64,000 nt of DNA. It comes from Tetrahymena elliotti 4EA. Taxonomy: Eukaryota; Ciliophora; Oligohymenophorea; Hymenostomatida; Tetrahymenidae. Position 1 is the stretch's first letter. Each line of letters opens with the position of its first letter. The translations under genes and the position numbers were made by a program. Shown one piece after another: positions 37,881 to 49,900 of the stretch. The notes under the pieces were generated by a model. The model ran no database searches. It was not told the DNA's origin and was given only the letters and a program-made list of their open reading frames with translations. The stretch spans positions 795,600-859,599 of the forward strand of contig JH720326.1 in the NCBI GenBank assembly GCA_000231825.2, in the 5' to 3' direction.

Positions 37881-39284
37881 TTAAAATCCTTCATATATCT
37901 AATAGAATTTAAAATTTTATAAACTCACTCTCCACAAATTTAAATTATTTTTATTTAAGTATATTTTAACAAGTTATCTTCAAAAAAAATTGTTAAGATT
38001 TTTAGATTGATTAAATGAAAAAGTAGCCACTCGCTAACTAATATAAAAAAAAAATTCTTCAACAATTTCAATAAAAGATATTATATATTTTACTTTTGAA
38101 TCATTTGATTAATTAAATTTATTTCAATAGTTCAAAATAGCAATATTAAAAATGTTAATACAACTAATTTGAGAGAAATATTAAAGATAAAAATTATTTT
38201 AAAAATATTTTATTTGAATTTATAAGTTCTTAGTTAAAAGATGAAGGATAAATATATGAAAACTATTAAATTAAATTCTTAAAATAATTTAAGTTAAAAA
38301 AATATAATAGAATTAACATTTTAACAGGATTTTTTAGTTTTTAAAATAAAAATTAATTGATACAGTATATTTTTTATTTCATTAACATTTATTTAGTATC
38401 TTGATAGGATTATAGAAAATTTTATTCTCCTTACATTTTAGTAATAGTTAATTTTTTACCTTAAAATTAAAATAATCAATAATTCATCAAAAGAAAGAAG
38501 AATAACCAACCTATTTTATTTTTATAAATGCTTGGTTCAAGAAGGTACTAGATATTAGCTAGCTTTCTTATACCCTATATTAATGCATTTTAAAATAAAT
38601 GATTTAAAAAGGTTTCAAATAAATAATAAATTAACTGAAAAATAAAATTATTTTAAAATCAAAGTGCATGAAATAAAATAGTAAGCTTAATAAATAAATT
38701 TGATCCATCTGTTTTCTAAAATTTTTCTTTATTTTGAGACAGTTTTATATTAAAAGAATAATTATTTTAGAGCAAAAAATACAAAAATAATAACAATAAA
38801 CTAATGAGAATAATTTTTTTACTTTTTAGTTTTACAAAAAAATAATCAAAATACTTCATATTTTATGATAAAAAAATATCAAGTGTTTTATAAACCAAGT
38901 TTAAATTTCTTAGCATTTTTTTAATTTAAAAAGTGAAAAAAATATTAATTCATTAAAACAAAATAATAATAATTAAAAGTGTCATTCAAAAATAAAGAAA
39001 GATATTGATTTCCCTTTAATTTTATGTTTGTGAGTAACTCAAATAAATTAAATTTATTAATTTCACTTGTTTTTTTTATTTTATGAAAATTAAAAGTTCA
39101 AAGAAGTGTAAGATATTTTATTTAAACAAATAGTCAAAGAAAAAAATAAGAAAACACAGTTTTTTAAGTTTTTTACTAGACATAACTTGTTAAAAGAATT
39201 AAAGGGTTTGTACTAAATAACAAAAAAAACATTAAAAACTTCTTTCGTGATTTTAGTTTTCAAAAAAGCATTTTACTTATTAAT

Positions 39285-39845
39285 ATTCTAATTTGTTAAA
39301 TTATTATGTACATAGTTGATAACTAAAATATAAATATTATAGCAAGAAAGAAAGAATGAAAAATATTAGATATCTTGATTGAAATCTTTTTTTGATTCAA
39401 TTTAAGCATATTTTTTATTTATTTTGGTTTAAAATTATTTTTAATTGATTGTAGTCTCATTATCATTGATCAATACTCAAATAAAAATAGATACGAATTT
39501 CCTTTTTTTAAATCTAGTCATTTTATATAGTTGATAACTAAATTATAAAACTGAAGAAAATAATCAAATATTACAGCGAGATAAGAAAGAACGAAAGATA
39601 TTATTTAGGGCAAAGTAAATTGTAAATAAAAAACAAATATTAAGTATTAATTTCAATCAATTGAAGAAAAAAAATCTAGATATTTATTTGAATTTAAAAT
39701 ATTCTTATTTTGTTAAATGTAAGTGTATTTTTTTATTTATTTTGGTTTAAAACTATTTTTATCTACTGGTAGGTAGCCTCATTATAATTGAATAAGTAGT
39801 ACACAAAATATAAATAGATATGAATATACTAATTTAGTCATTTTA
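39285..39845. repeat. degenerate tandem duplication, ~300-bp unit
   Basis: Segments at 39300-39500 and 39520-39830 share, in order, TAGTTGATAACTAAA, AAGAAAGAA(C/T)GAAA, TTTATTTATTTTGGTTTAAAA, and a TCTCATTAT/CCTCATTAT motif followed by AAATAGATA(C/T)GAAT. Noncoding. Confidence 0.75.
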
Positions 39846-40097
39846 TTTTATTAGGTCAATTCAATAAGATCCTTGAGAAGGTAAATTAAGAGAAAGATTT
39901 AATTTTTAATAAAAGGCAAAGGTTTTAATTATCTTTGTTTGATTTTCAAGTTATTGAATGATTTAAAATTTGTTTGTTTATTTGGGTGAGTTATTAAGAG
40001 AGTAATTATAGATTTAAAATATTGTTTTAATTAAATAGTTTTTTTTATTGGTTTACATTTTATTTATTTGAACTAATTTATGGTTATTAAATATCTT

Positions 40098-42689
40098 TCA
40101 CTCTAACTACTACTCATCATCTAGAGTTAGGCGTGTTGATATTGAATTTAAATTTTACTGACTTTGTACTAGATCATCAAGTAGTTTTTATTTATTTTAG
40201 GTATTTGTATTGTATTTAGCTGTATTACTATCAGATGAGTGATAGTTTATGTTAAAAAACAAATTATTTGTATTTTAATTTTTATTTAAGCTGTTGCTAT
40301 TCGGGCTTTGTCTTTGTGAGTAATATGTTATTTAATTAAGCTAAATTGAGCTACACATATTATATTGGCTATTTACACCATTTACTTGATTATTATTGGT
40401 GTTGTAGAGGTTGTTACTGTTATAGTTGCTATTTATAGGAGTGCATGTTGATACATTAGAAATGTTATCAGCTTTGAGTTCTAAATCATTTAATTATGCA
40501 AATGAGGAGAAAATACCAGAGTCAAAGTTACAATTGCTCTTTTAAAAAAAGAAGCAATCATTACTTGACTATGGCTTTTCCATCTCTTCCTATTTATTAA
40601 TTTATTATTTTTCATTAAATATTTATAGAATAAAGTCATTTTCTTTATTGTTCATTTTCTCATTTTGTTACTCTTTATTTGGGTTGTTACTAATTCCTTT
40701 GGTATTTTTAATTTCTTATTCAATAGAGATATTATTATCGTCTTCCTAAAAGCTATGATCATAAGGTTATTCTAATATTTAAGAATCACCATCATATTAT
40801 TTTTGTTAGTTCATAGATAAATCACACTCCAAAGACATTTTACGTGCCTTTATATCCCCAGAAGAGCCTATATGAAAATTAAAATCTTCAGAGACATTAT
40901 CATCATGTTACTCTACAAAGTCATTTATTTCTTTGACTATTGATTCGAGCTTTTCTAAGGATGATAAAATAAGGGGTTAAAGCAGTATTAAAATAGATTT
41001 TATATTTTCTTCATCATTTTTACTATTTATGAGAGGAGATGTTTGAATAAATTTTAGAGTAACGAATAATATTTCAGCACTATTTAGATTTATTATGTTG
41101 TCATAAGCTGGTTGATATTTAAAAAAAATATTGAGTAAAAAAATTTAAAAATAAAAAATTGTGTGGTAAAAATGAATATTTTTGCTTCTCTAAATTGTAT
41201 AATATGAAAAAGCTGATTGCTTTTTTTGTGGTATTTGATTTGGTATTATTTGATAGCACAAATAGAAGTGTTTTGAATTAATATTTGATTATATTAATTT
41301 TATTTATTTTTATTAAAAAAAAGTAATTAATTTTAAACATTTTCAGTTATTTTAAATGATAAATCAAGAATTATAAACTAATCTTTATTTGATGTGTATT
41401 TTTCAAATATCTTTACTGGCTCTAAAGCACTAAATATTTGTTTGTTTTGTTTTAAATTAAAATCCTTACTTTAATAAACAAAGATAGAAGCAGTTTTATA
41501 GTCATCTTCATCTACATTAATCTAAAAAGCTGGCAAAAGAGTAGAGGGAGTAATTATTTTATCTGCATCAGGTTAGGTGCTCAACAAATCCTAGATCTAT
41601 ATTTCTATTTCTTCATTTGTATAACAGTTTTTGCATAGATAATTCAAATAATCAATAGTAATTTCTTCCTTTTCTATTTCCTATTTTAAATTAGTAAAAA
41701 AGCTATTAATATTTTAGAATTTATTATATTCTGACACAAAAGATATTGCAGAAGAAATTAAGATTGAATGAAGATATGCAATCGAATGATATTACAGAAA
41801 TAAAGATATTATTTAGTAAGGCTCATTAAATAAATTATATAAAAAAGATTATTTAAATTTTTATAACTATTTATGTAGGTACTTTCTACCACAAGTACAT
41901 CAGAAATTTCCATTATATATTTATTCAAGCTTAATAGCTGAATATCTTACAATAATCAGTTTTTTAAATATTTATTTATCAAAACCAGATAAGGAAGAAA
42001 TTGCCTCTAAAATGAAGGGTTATAGAATTTAATAAAAAAAATAAATTGTAAATTGTATGAAGGCGATTTAATAATAGTATTGATCTTTATTTTTAATTCT
42101 TATTTAATTTAAATACAAATTTTAAAATGATTGAATTTAATTTTATCTCCTAATTTTTAAAAATTGTAAGTTAATATCATAAAATTTTTTTCTATTTTAA
42201 GGCATTTTCAAGCTTTTGTATTAAATGAGTTAAAAAGACATGTTAAAATAGAAAAAAAATCAAACTGAAGTGAGTTTTGCTTAATTTTTTCAATTGAGAT
42301 AGCTTTGAATTTGATAGCATTTATATATAATAATATTAAATGCAGGAATCTAAATATAAGACTCATAAAATTTATTTTTTGTTTGTCTGTGGGAATACTA
42401 TTAACAATTAAAGACTAACATCAAAAGGGGAAAATTTTGATGACAATTTATTTGCTAAAACTAAGCTAATTCCATAAAATGCTCTAATAAAAACATTTGT
42501 ATTTATTATATTAAAATAATATCTATTGTGTGATAAAATATTTAGTACCTTAATAACAATATATAAAGAGCTAAGAGCTAGTTTTTGTAAGTCTTGCTTA
42601 GGAATCTAATTCTAATTTTTCACCCAGTAAGACTCGAAAATGAAATCAAATATTTCTATTGATCTTAATGATAGTTCTATTTTTTCCAT
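40098..42689 (-). CDS. cyclin-box-like protein with long Asn-rich tail
   Basis: Probable start ATG 42689 (MEKIELSLRSIEIFDFIFES), stop TGA 40098-40100. The first exon resembles a cyclin N-box: IEIFDFIFESYWVKNQNQ, then KQDLQKLALSSLYIVIK, and LANKLSSKFSPFDVSLQLL downstream; an exon near 41930 (NKYIMEISDVLVVESTYIN) and one near 41800 (IISLFLQYHSIAYLHSILIS) fit later cyclin helices. Exons between 42370 and 41700 are hard to join by hand. The remainder, from about 41150 to 40098, is one open frame of about 350 residues rich in Asn, Asp, Ser and Gln without recognisable domain. Cyclins bind and activate cyclin-dependent kinases; the partner is unknown. The cyclin call rests on pattern only. Confidence 0.5.
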
Positions 42690-43152
42690 CACCTTTTTAT
42701 TTAAATAAAGGGGTTAACTATTGTCAATTAAAAATAATCAAAATAGTTTCAAATCTAATTTAATAATTGCGATTGTCTAAAACGAGCCAATTTATTTTTA
42801 AATTAAATACTCAGAAATATTTCAAATTTTACTATTTCAAATCTTAAAATATGGGAAAAATAAGCAACAATCAATCGCTTGTAACCCTATTTTAATACTT
42901 TTCTTTTGTGCCTACTTTCTATGTAAAGTTTACATAAGAAAATTATAAAATAGAGTGTTTTTGGTTTTTGCAATTTATTAATATCTCAAAGTGAATATAT
43001 TAATATTTATTTGTTTTTTTGTTTGTGTGAAATATGTTTTATAAAAACATTGTTTACAACCTTGATCAATTATTGAATACACATATAATATAATAAGCAA
43101 GGTTATAATATTTCATCATTCCAAACATTTTTAATGAAATGCAACAAGAAAA
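42690..43152. other. intergenic upstream of the cyclin-like gene
   Basis: A/T-rich; an additional 5' exon of the cyclin-like gene is possible near 42720-42830 but no ATG with good joins was found. Confidence 0.4.
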
Positions 43153-43326
43153 ATGGGCGAAGTCTCAAATAATTTGAGTTTTCAAATAAAAGATTTTAAT
43201 AATATTACATCTAATGCCCAAAAAAGAATTTTTTCGCGAGCATAAAGCAAACTTTATTACAACCCATGTGTGAATGCACAATATTAATTTCTGATCTATT
43301 TTAATAAAAAATACACTAAGAAATGA
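43153..43326 (+). other. short ORF or structured RNA candidate
   Basis: Two readings. As protein: ATG 43153 to TGA 43324, 57 codons (MGEVSNNLSFQIKDFNNITS..., NPCVNAQYQFLIYF). As RNA: an outer stem TGGGC (43154-43158) with GCCCA (43216-43220) encloses a hairpin CTCAA/TTGAG (43064-like arms at 43164-43168 and 43174-43178) extended by GAA/TTC, and a second weak AGAT/ATCT arm (43191-43194 and 43209-43212). Six T residues follow at 43229-43234, as after a Pol III transcript. The patch is less A/T-rich than its surroundings. Neither reading matches a known family. Confidence 0.3.
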
Positions 43327-45151
43327 GCTATATTAACTGAAAAGCGCGTTGAAGTAACGTTTTAACCAAATAAAAAAAAATGAAACCTCATTATCCTATT
43401 ATATAAAGCTTGCAAGTTCATTATTTTCATAGAGACTTTAGTTTAAATTCTTCTAGATTTTACTTTCCATTTATAGATCGTGTTTTTTTGTTTGTTTGTA
43501 TTTAGAATCAATAAATTTCACAAAAGAAAATGCAGAAATTTGTATATCCCAAGTAAAAATAAATCTGATTAAGTAGACTTCGAATCAAGTTCGTTATTGA
43601 GTTATTTCGTTTATTTCGTTATTCAATTTAACTCTTTTGAAAGAAAGAATTTTAGGTGTTGTTTGTTTGTTATCTCCAAATATGAGTAGAAATGTATTTT
43701 TTTATTTTGTTTGGTCTATTGATTATTAATTAGATTGAATTGGTGAATCAATGTGTGATGATATAGGAATGATTGAATTAATAGAAGAAAAGGAGTTTGT
43801 ATATTTTTGTGTTGATTGATTGAATAAATAAATATTTTGATTAAGATAGATACGTATATCCTACTTTTTTGTTTAATCTAATAATACTTATTTGATTATC
43901 CTCTTTTCTTATTTCTTTTTAATTTATTTATTATTAAGAAACAAATAAGCTAGCTGATCAATTATTATTTCTTATTCGATTTCTTTTGCAATGAGCTTTG
44001 ACTAATCATCAATTAAATTTTTATGGAGTTTATTAAATGTTTAATGTTAGATCAAAAAGTGAATGATAAATGAATGAACGAGTGAATGAATGATTATTAT
44101 ACATTTTAATGAAATTGATAACAGAGATCTACTATAATTACTTAATATTTTGCTTAACATAAATGGTTCGTTCACTTACATTAGTTTATTAAACCTACCC
44201 TGTCCTTTTCCAGGTATTGCTAAGCAATGGGAGTACAAAAATCAATCTTTTATATATCAAGAATATGTATAATTTGTATAAAATATGTGAATCAAAATTT
44301 TTGGATTATATTTTAGTAATCAAAATCTTCATTGTTTAATTTTAAATTTTGTTATCTGATTTCTCCACAAATTTTTCTTTTGTGTTTATTATTCATCAAA
44401 TCGAATACATGAAAGAAAAAATATTTATCTAAACCCTCCAATTCTTAAATTTATAAAATGTAAAGCAATCCAAGGCTTTCCTAATTTTTTCTGCTTTAAA
44501 TTCTCATTTTATTCACTAAAATATATTATTATACGCAATCATTAAAATTAGATATTAATGCTTAGAAAAAATGAGCTGCAAACGGAATATGATAAATTCT
44601 ATCCTATTTTTGAAAAAAAAGCTAGATTTAATCCTTCGTTCGTTTAGCATTCGATAGATTAAAAATGTGTTTAGTTAATTACCAAAATGGCCAAGTTTAT
44701 AAACAAATCTGATTATTTTGTATTCAAAATAGCAAACAATTAATGAACATAGTATTTTTAAGTTTCTATTTTATTTAAAATGAAAATAAAAAATTAAAAT
44801 AAATTCTTAAGATTTGTTAGCTTTTTAATATGTTTTTACAGTGTTTGCTTCATAAGTAAAATGTCTTTCTAGTACTTTTGATATAATCAAACAAAATATG
44901 AGTAGAAAAACCAGCTTACAAATTAAATTAATGAATTTAATATTTTTATTCATCAATTACTCTTATGAATCAATGTTAATTGAATGAAGATAAATATATA
45001 AATTTATTCTAATTTTTCTTTGATTTTTAACATCTCATAAAAAATTATTAGCAAATTTATTAATAAAACACATTTCTTTAAAATTTTGTATTATACACAT
45101 TTATTTTTTTTACAAGATATTTTTATAAATTAATTAATAAAGCTCTTAATT
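43327..45151. other. intergenic, no gene seen
   Basis: A/T-rich with tetranucleotide runs (GAATGAAT near 44070, GTTTGTTT near 43490). Mixed-composition patches at 43340-43370 (AAAGCGCGTTGAAGTAACG) and 44200-44240 stand out, but no frame or RNA is supportable. Confidence 0.45.
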
Positions 45152-46937
45152 TCAGAGAACGCCGCTAAATCTTTTAGGTAAAATGTTACTTGGATGCTTT
45201 TTTTCTTTATAATTTCCACAATCTTAGCAGTATTAACTAGAAAGTCCTTTGCAAAGGAGGAATGTGCATTCTTTGCAGACTCTTCTTTACCTATTTTAAA
45301 AGTTAAAAATTTTTAAATTTTAATACTCGAAATTAGGTTCAACTAAATTATTATCCCATTTTTCTTTAATATATAATGTTTGTTTTTTGTATGTTGCTTA
45401 TTTAAATGATTTGGTATAGATTAGAGAGTATTAGATGTGTATTTTTAGCAACAGGTTTTTATTGGTGGTTTGTGTGTTTAATATTATGGATTATCTTTAT
45501 ATTCAATTTTGACTAAAATGCTTTAGAAAAGTAGTAAATTATTATTTTCGTATTATCTATCTGATTTTTCTCAGAAAATTTTACCAAATTAATTGAATAG
45601 ATTTCATAGATTTGTGGCCATGCTTTTTGACAAATTTATTTAGTATTGGAGTAATGTATTATTTACCACAACTTAATTCAGAAAAATTAGAAATCTAAAT
45701 AGATTGCTATGATAGATATGGTATTTCTTTCGTAATTGAAAATAAACCATTTTGAAAGTTAACAATTAATAAAAGTATCTTTTCAAGTTTTATAAATTTT
45801 AATTGAAATCAACAAACAAACAAATCAAGCAAGCAAATGGCATTAAAATTTACCCAAAAATTTTGAGATCTAATTGGTCACGTGGCCCCCTTACTAATAT
45901 ATCCTTTTTCCCTTGTTCTTGGTTAACTAAACCCACTTATTTCTGACTAAGTTTTTAAGGATCGAATCGGTTAAGCTTCTAACTTTTTATTTTTAATTAA
46001 TAATATACATTAAAAAATACATCTAAAAGATTTGCTTCATTAAAATATTTAACAGATATTTTAACTATCATAACCGAATTAAGGGCTTTCATGATATGTT
46101 GAAGTAAATAAAATTAAAAAGCTTCAAAACAATTAAAATTAATTTCTTTGAAAGTCATCTAATAATTTTAAGAAGAAAATATTTATTGATATTTCTAGTA
46201 ATCAATTAATGATTATTATTATTAGAGTTATTAATAATTTTTCTAAGATATTTTAATCGAATATTTAGTTTACAATTTTTAATAAAAGTAAAAGGTATAT
46301 GATAGAAAATGAATTACTTTTTATTTGGATCTCTCAAGTTTTAATTGACTTTACACTTCACTGACTTCACTAGTTACCTTTAATTTATAATTTTTCAAGT
46401 AAGACGTCTAAATAAAATTAATGAGGATAGAAGTAAGATAAATTTTAAATAAAAATAAACCCTCTTAATTATTTTTAATTTCTAATTATTACTCAAGTTT
46501 TTCCTCTTTATAGGTATTTTTGGCTACTCTGTCACTACCGTAATTATTATCAACAAATCTCTGATTATTAAGGATCTTGTCTAAATACTCGTTCTCGAAC
46601 TTCTACTTTACTTACTCTTTAAACTATTTCTCTTAATATCTTCTTATCTCTTCAGGTGTGTCGTATTATTAGTTAATTTGGCTAGTTAGCTCATTCTATT
46701 TGCTTTTTATAATATAATATGAAAAAGATCAATTAAACAAAAATCTATTTTTTTCTTCGCAAAAAAGCATTGAAGATTTTGCAAAATGCGTTTTAACTTC
46801 AAAAGTGTTTGGGCCCCAATTTATTTGTAATTGAATCAAGTAAATATTAATATTAAATAATATTTAATGGTATTTATGATATTGTCAAAAGCAATCACTT
46901 CTTTAAGTATCTCTATGTAATTTATTGATTTTTTCAT
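45152..46937 (-). CDS. small protein with C-terminal Cys motif, unidentified
   Basis: Multi-exon minus-strand gene; the 3' exons are well supported, the start (ATG 46937, MKKSINYIEILKEV) is a guess. One exon (about 46500-46715) is a charged helix ending YLDKILNNQRFVDNNYGSDR; another (near 46330-46385) reads KVTSEVSEVQSQLKLERSKQ; another (45870-45985) reads KLNRFDPQKLSQKQVGLVNQ and ILVRGPRDQLDLKIFG. The final exon gives WDNNLVEPNFEQRRVCKECT with Cys spacing CxxC-x5-C-x8-CxxC, compatible with a zinc-binding finger, and ends HPSNILPKRFSGVL before TGA 45152-45154. No family is recognised. A transposase-type zinc ribbon was considered and set aside because the upstream exons look like an ordinary host gene. 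Confidence 0.5.
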
Positions 46938-47189
46938 TACTTTTGAAAAAATGAACAGCCTAAAATAGAAAAATCATTAAAAAATCCAAAATTGATTACA
47001 TTATTTCTAATTATTAAATTTGATGGCTTATTAATTTACTTTTTAACTCAAAACATATTAAATTAATACTGATATCGTTCGATCATTATTTTTACAACCT
47101 AACATTGTTTTTCATTTTTATGATTAAAGAAAAATTTTTTTATTTAAATTTTTGTTTATTTGAATTAAATAGCCTAATAAAAATGCTTA
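46938..47189. other. intergenic spacer
   Basis: A/T-rich, no feature seen. Confidence 0.4.
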
Positions 47190-48120
47190 AATCCTATCAC
47201 GTTTAAAAAGCTTATGAAATTAAATCTATTAAAGATAACTAAATCTTGATTTTATAGGATATTCTTAAAATAATAAGTAGGTTAAGCTAATAAAAGCGAG
47301 GGTAATAGATATTCTTTTATAACAATTTAATCTGATAAATAAATTATTTTTAAAAATTAGTAAAAATATTTATGTTATTCTCTTGATAAATGATAGAGAA
47401 TCTATAATTTTTATTCTATTATTCAATCTATTCACATTTTTTTATTTAGCTTGAACATATTGAGATTTAAAGATATAATTAAATAAAAGTATGAGTACTT
47501 GATACTATTTGATAACAATTTCAATATTGCAAATAAATTATTTTTAAAAATTAGAGAAAGTATTTATATTATTCTTTTGATGAGTTATCTGTTTATCAAT
47601 TTTTTTAATTTATATTTATAAAATTTAGCTTAGCCATATAAATTAAGTCTTTAAAAGAGAATTTAATCTTGATTTTGTTTCATCTTTTTTTTTTTAGTCA
47701 GTTAGGCTTATAAAAGTTTAGGTGATTATCTTTAATAGCAATTATGATATTGCAAATAAATTATTTTGAAAATTTAGCAAATAATATTTAAAATTTTTAT
47801 CTGTGTTTATTGTCCTATTATTTAAATTTATTCAAATATTTTTATTTAGCTTAGGGTGATTTTAAGATATAATTAAGTCTATAAAATATATCTTTATATT
47901 AATTATATCTGATATTCATTAATTTATAAGTAGGTTAAGCTTATAAAAGTATGGGTTGATATTCTTTGATACAGTTATGATATTGCAAAAAATTATTTTA
48001 AAAATTCAGTGAAAATATTTATGTTACTCTTTTGATGATGAATTAAATTTATAATTTTTATATATGTTTATTTGTTCTAATTTTGATTTATTTTCATATT
48101 TTTTTATTAAAATTTTTTTT
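47190..48120. repeat. degenerate ~200-bp tandem repeat, about five copies
   Basis: Each unit carries, in order, TAGGTTAAGC(T)TATAAAAG or similar, GATATTCTTT, TGATATTGCAAATAAATTATTTT, AAAAATTAG, ATATTTATGTTA and TTATTTAGCTTA. Copies are centred near 47330, 47540, 47760, 48000 and partly beyond 48050. The last copy runs into the 3' end of the next minus-strand gene. Confidence 0.8.
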
Positions 48121-49006
48121 AAAGAGACTCAGATTAATATTTTATAAATTAGGTAAATTTGAAATAGATTTTAAAAATTAAATTTGAAGTAATTACATCA
48201 ATTAATTGATTTCTTGTCTAAGTTGATCATTCTCTTTATTTATTCTATAGTCTTATTTATTGTTTTATTCATAATTGTAATTATTGTAATTTTAATTGAG
48301 GGCATGCTATCTATATTAGTTTGCTTGCTAGTATAAGTCATTAAGCTGTTATTATTCGTAGTGCTTAATCGCTAAATCATTTTGTAGATCTTAGTTATTT
48401 TTATTTAAATCATATTCAAAAATCCTTGGATTAACATTAGTTTGTTAATCATACATATTTTATAATTAATGTTAATAGTGTATTTAATTTCTTTCAGTAC
48501 TTGTAAAAGGATCTTCTGAAGGAGATCCTATCTATTATTTTTATTATTAAGTGTAAGACATTTATTTAGTGCTAGGAGGGCTTTAAAGCTAATTTAACTC
48601 TTATTTCATATTATCAATTTCATTTTTATAGAATTAATTCTTTTATTGCTCATTTATAATCCTTTCTTGCTACCAATTTTCAATATCTTATAATTATTAT
48701 TTCATCTTTTAATCTGCTACCATTAATTTACTTCCAATCTACTTATCTTTTTTAGATTCCCCAAGCTCACTAATTTCAAATGATCTAGAATCCATTTCGT
48801 TATCTTATCCTGGTTCATGCTTGTTATTTGAAATAAATTTTGTAAATACATCTTTGATATTAATTACTTTATATCCAACTAATAGGTCACTTTCATATTA
48901 AATTATGTAATTAGTTGAGATATTATTCTATCAATAAGTTAATTCCTAAAATAATAATTACTATTGATGAATGGTGGTCAAATGAATATTTATGATTTGA
49001 ACTCAT
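48094..49006 (-). CDS. Gln/Asn-rich coiled-coil protein, unidentified
   Basis: ATG 49006 (MSSNHKYSFDHHSSI), a 34-bp intron, then one long exon to TGA at 48094-48096. It reads YESDLLVGYKVINIKDVFTK, an acidic patch, then long Gln-rich helices (MVADQKMKQQLQDIENWQQE; NEIDNMKQELNQL), a Ser/Pro/Gln linker, and a second coil (ENDQLRQEINQLM). Many Gln are TAA/TAG. The last 35 residues overlap repeat DNA and may be wrong: an intron donor GTAATTAC directly after INQLM is possible. Function unknown; a scaffold is the most one can suggest. Confidence 0.65.
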
Positions 49007-49159
49007 ATTATTACTACTGATGATTATATAATTTACTTAAAAACTTATAAAGTCTAATCACTAACAACAATTCTTAATCAATATCTATTTAAATTTTTCA
49101 AATAAAGATTTACTGCTTCTAATAAATACTTTATGACAATATAATTTGTATGCGTATTT

Positions 49160-49900
49160 GTATAATTAACAATGAAATTAAATTATTTGAAATTTCAATA
49201 TTTTTTATAAAAAAATAAATTGGTTGTTATCATAGATTTTCTCAATTCAAAAATAAGTTTCTTAATACATTTAAATAATCAAAAACTATCAAACGATCAC
49301 ATATTTTATCCTCTAAATATCATTAAAAATAAATAAATTAAATCTCATCTAATTTTAAAAAATGTATCAATACAAATTTTTAAGTAGTTTATTCCTGTTA
49401 TCATTAAAATTTTATTTAATAAGTTATAAAATAAATTTACATATCATAATAGATTATCACAATTCAACAAATTTAAGTACCTGAATACATTTAAATAGTC
49501 TTTAATTATCAAACGATCATATACTTTATCCTCTAAAATTATTATATTTGTAAATAATATATATAAATTAAATTTAATCGAAAATAAATGTTTCGATGTA
49601 AATTTTTAGTTATTCCTATAATTAACAATAAAAAATTTTTCTTCATTGTAATACTAAAATAAGGTATAGTCAGTCCATAAAATAAATTCATACATCACAA
49701 TAGATTTTTCACAATTCAAAAATTAAACTTCTCTAATCATTTAAATAATCAAAAACATCAAATGATAACATGTATCCTTAAAGATTATTGATTATTGATT
49801 AATAAATCAATCAGTTTATTCTTATATTTGGTTATAAAAGGTTTATCATTAACAAAGAGTTTAATCAATTCATAAAATAAATTTATTTGATACAAAATTT
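49160..49900. repeat. degenerate ~230-bp tandem repeat, three copies
   Basis: Three units share CACAATTCAA(C/A)AA, CATTTAAATA(A/G)TC, ATCAAACGATCA(T/C)AT or a decayed form, TTTATCCTCTAAA, and ATAAAATAAATT(T/C)A. Copies begin near 49240, 49460 and 49700. Noncoding A/T-rich spacer. Confidence 0.8.

Larger units (their letters stand above)
36948..40097. other. long gene-free A/T-rich stretch
   Basis: 3.1 kb between two minus-strand genes with no supportable coding exon on either strand and no recognised RNA. It contains at least two degenerate tandem duplications, listed separately. Confidence 0.55.

Noticed and set aside
38502..38516. Resemblance to the Tetrahymena chromosome breakage sequence (AACCAACCT followed by ATTT)
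   Set aside because: The known 15-bp signal has CTC after AACCAAC and this site differs in that part; no telomeric repeats or coverage evidence accompany it.
45152..45360. PiggyBac-type transposase zinc ribbon
   Set aside because: The Cys spacing is only loosely similar and the upstream exons look like an ordinary spliced host gene with no transposase core.
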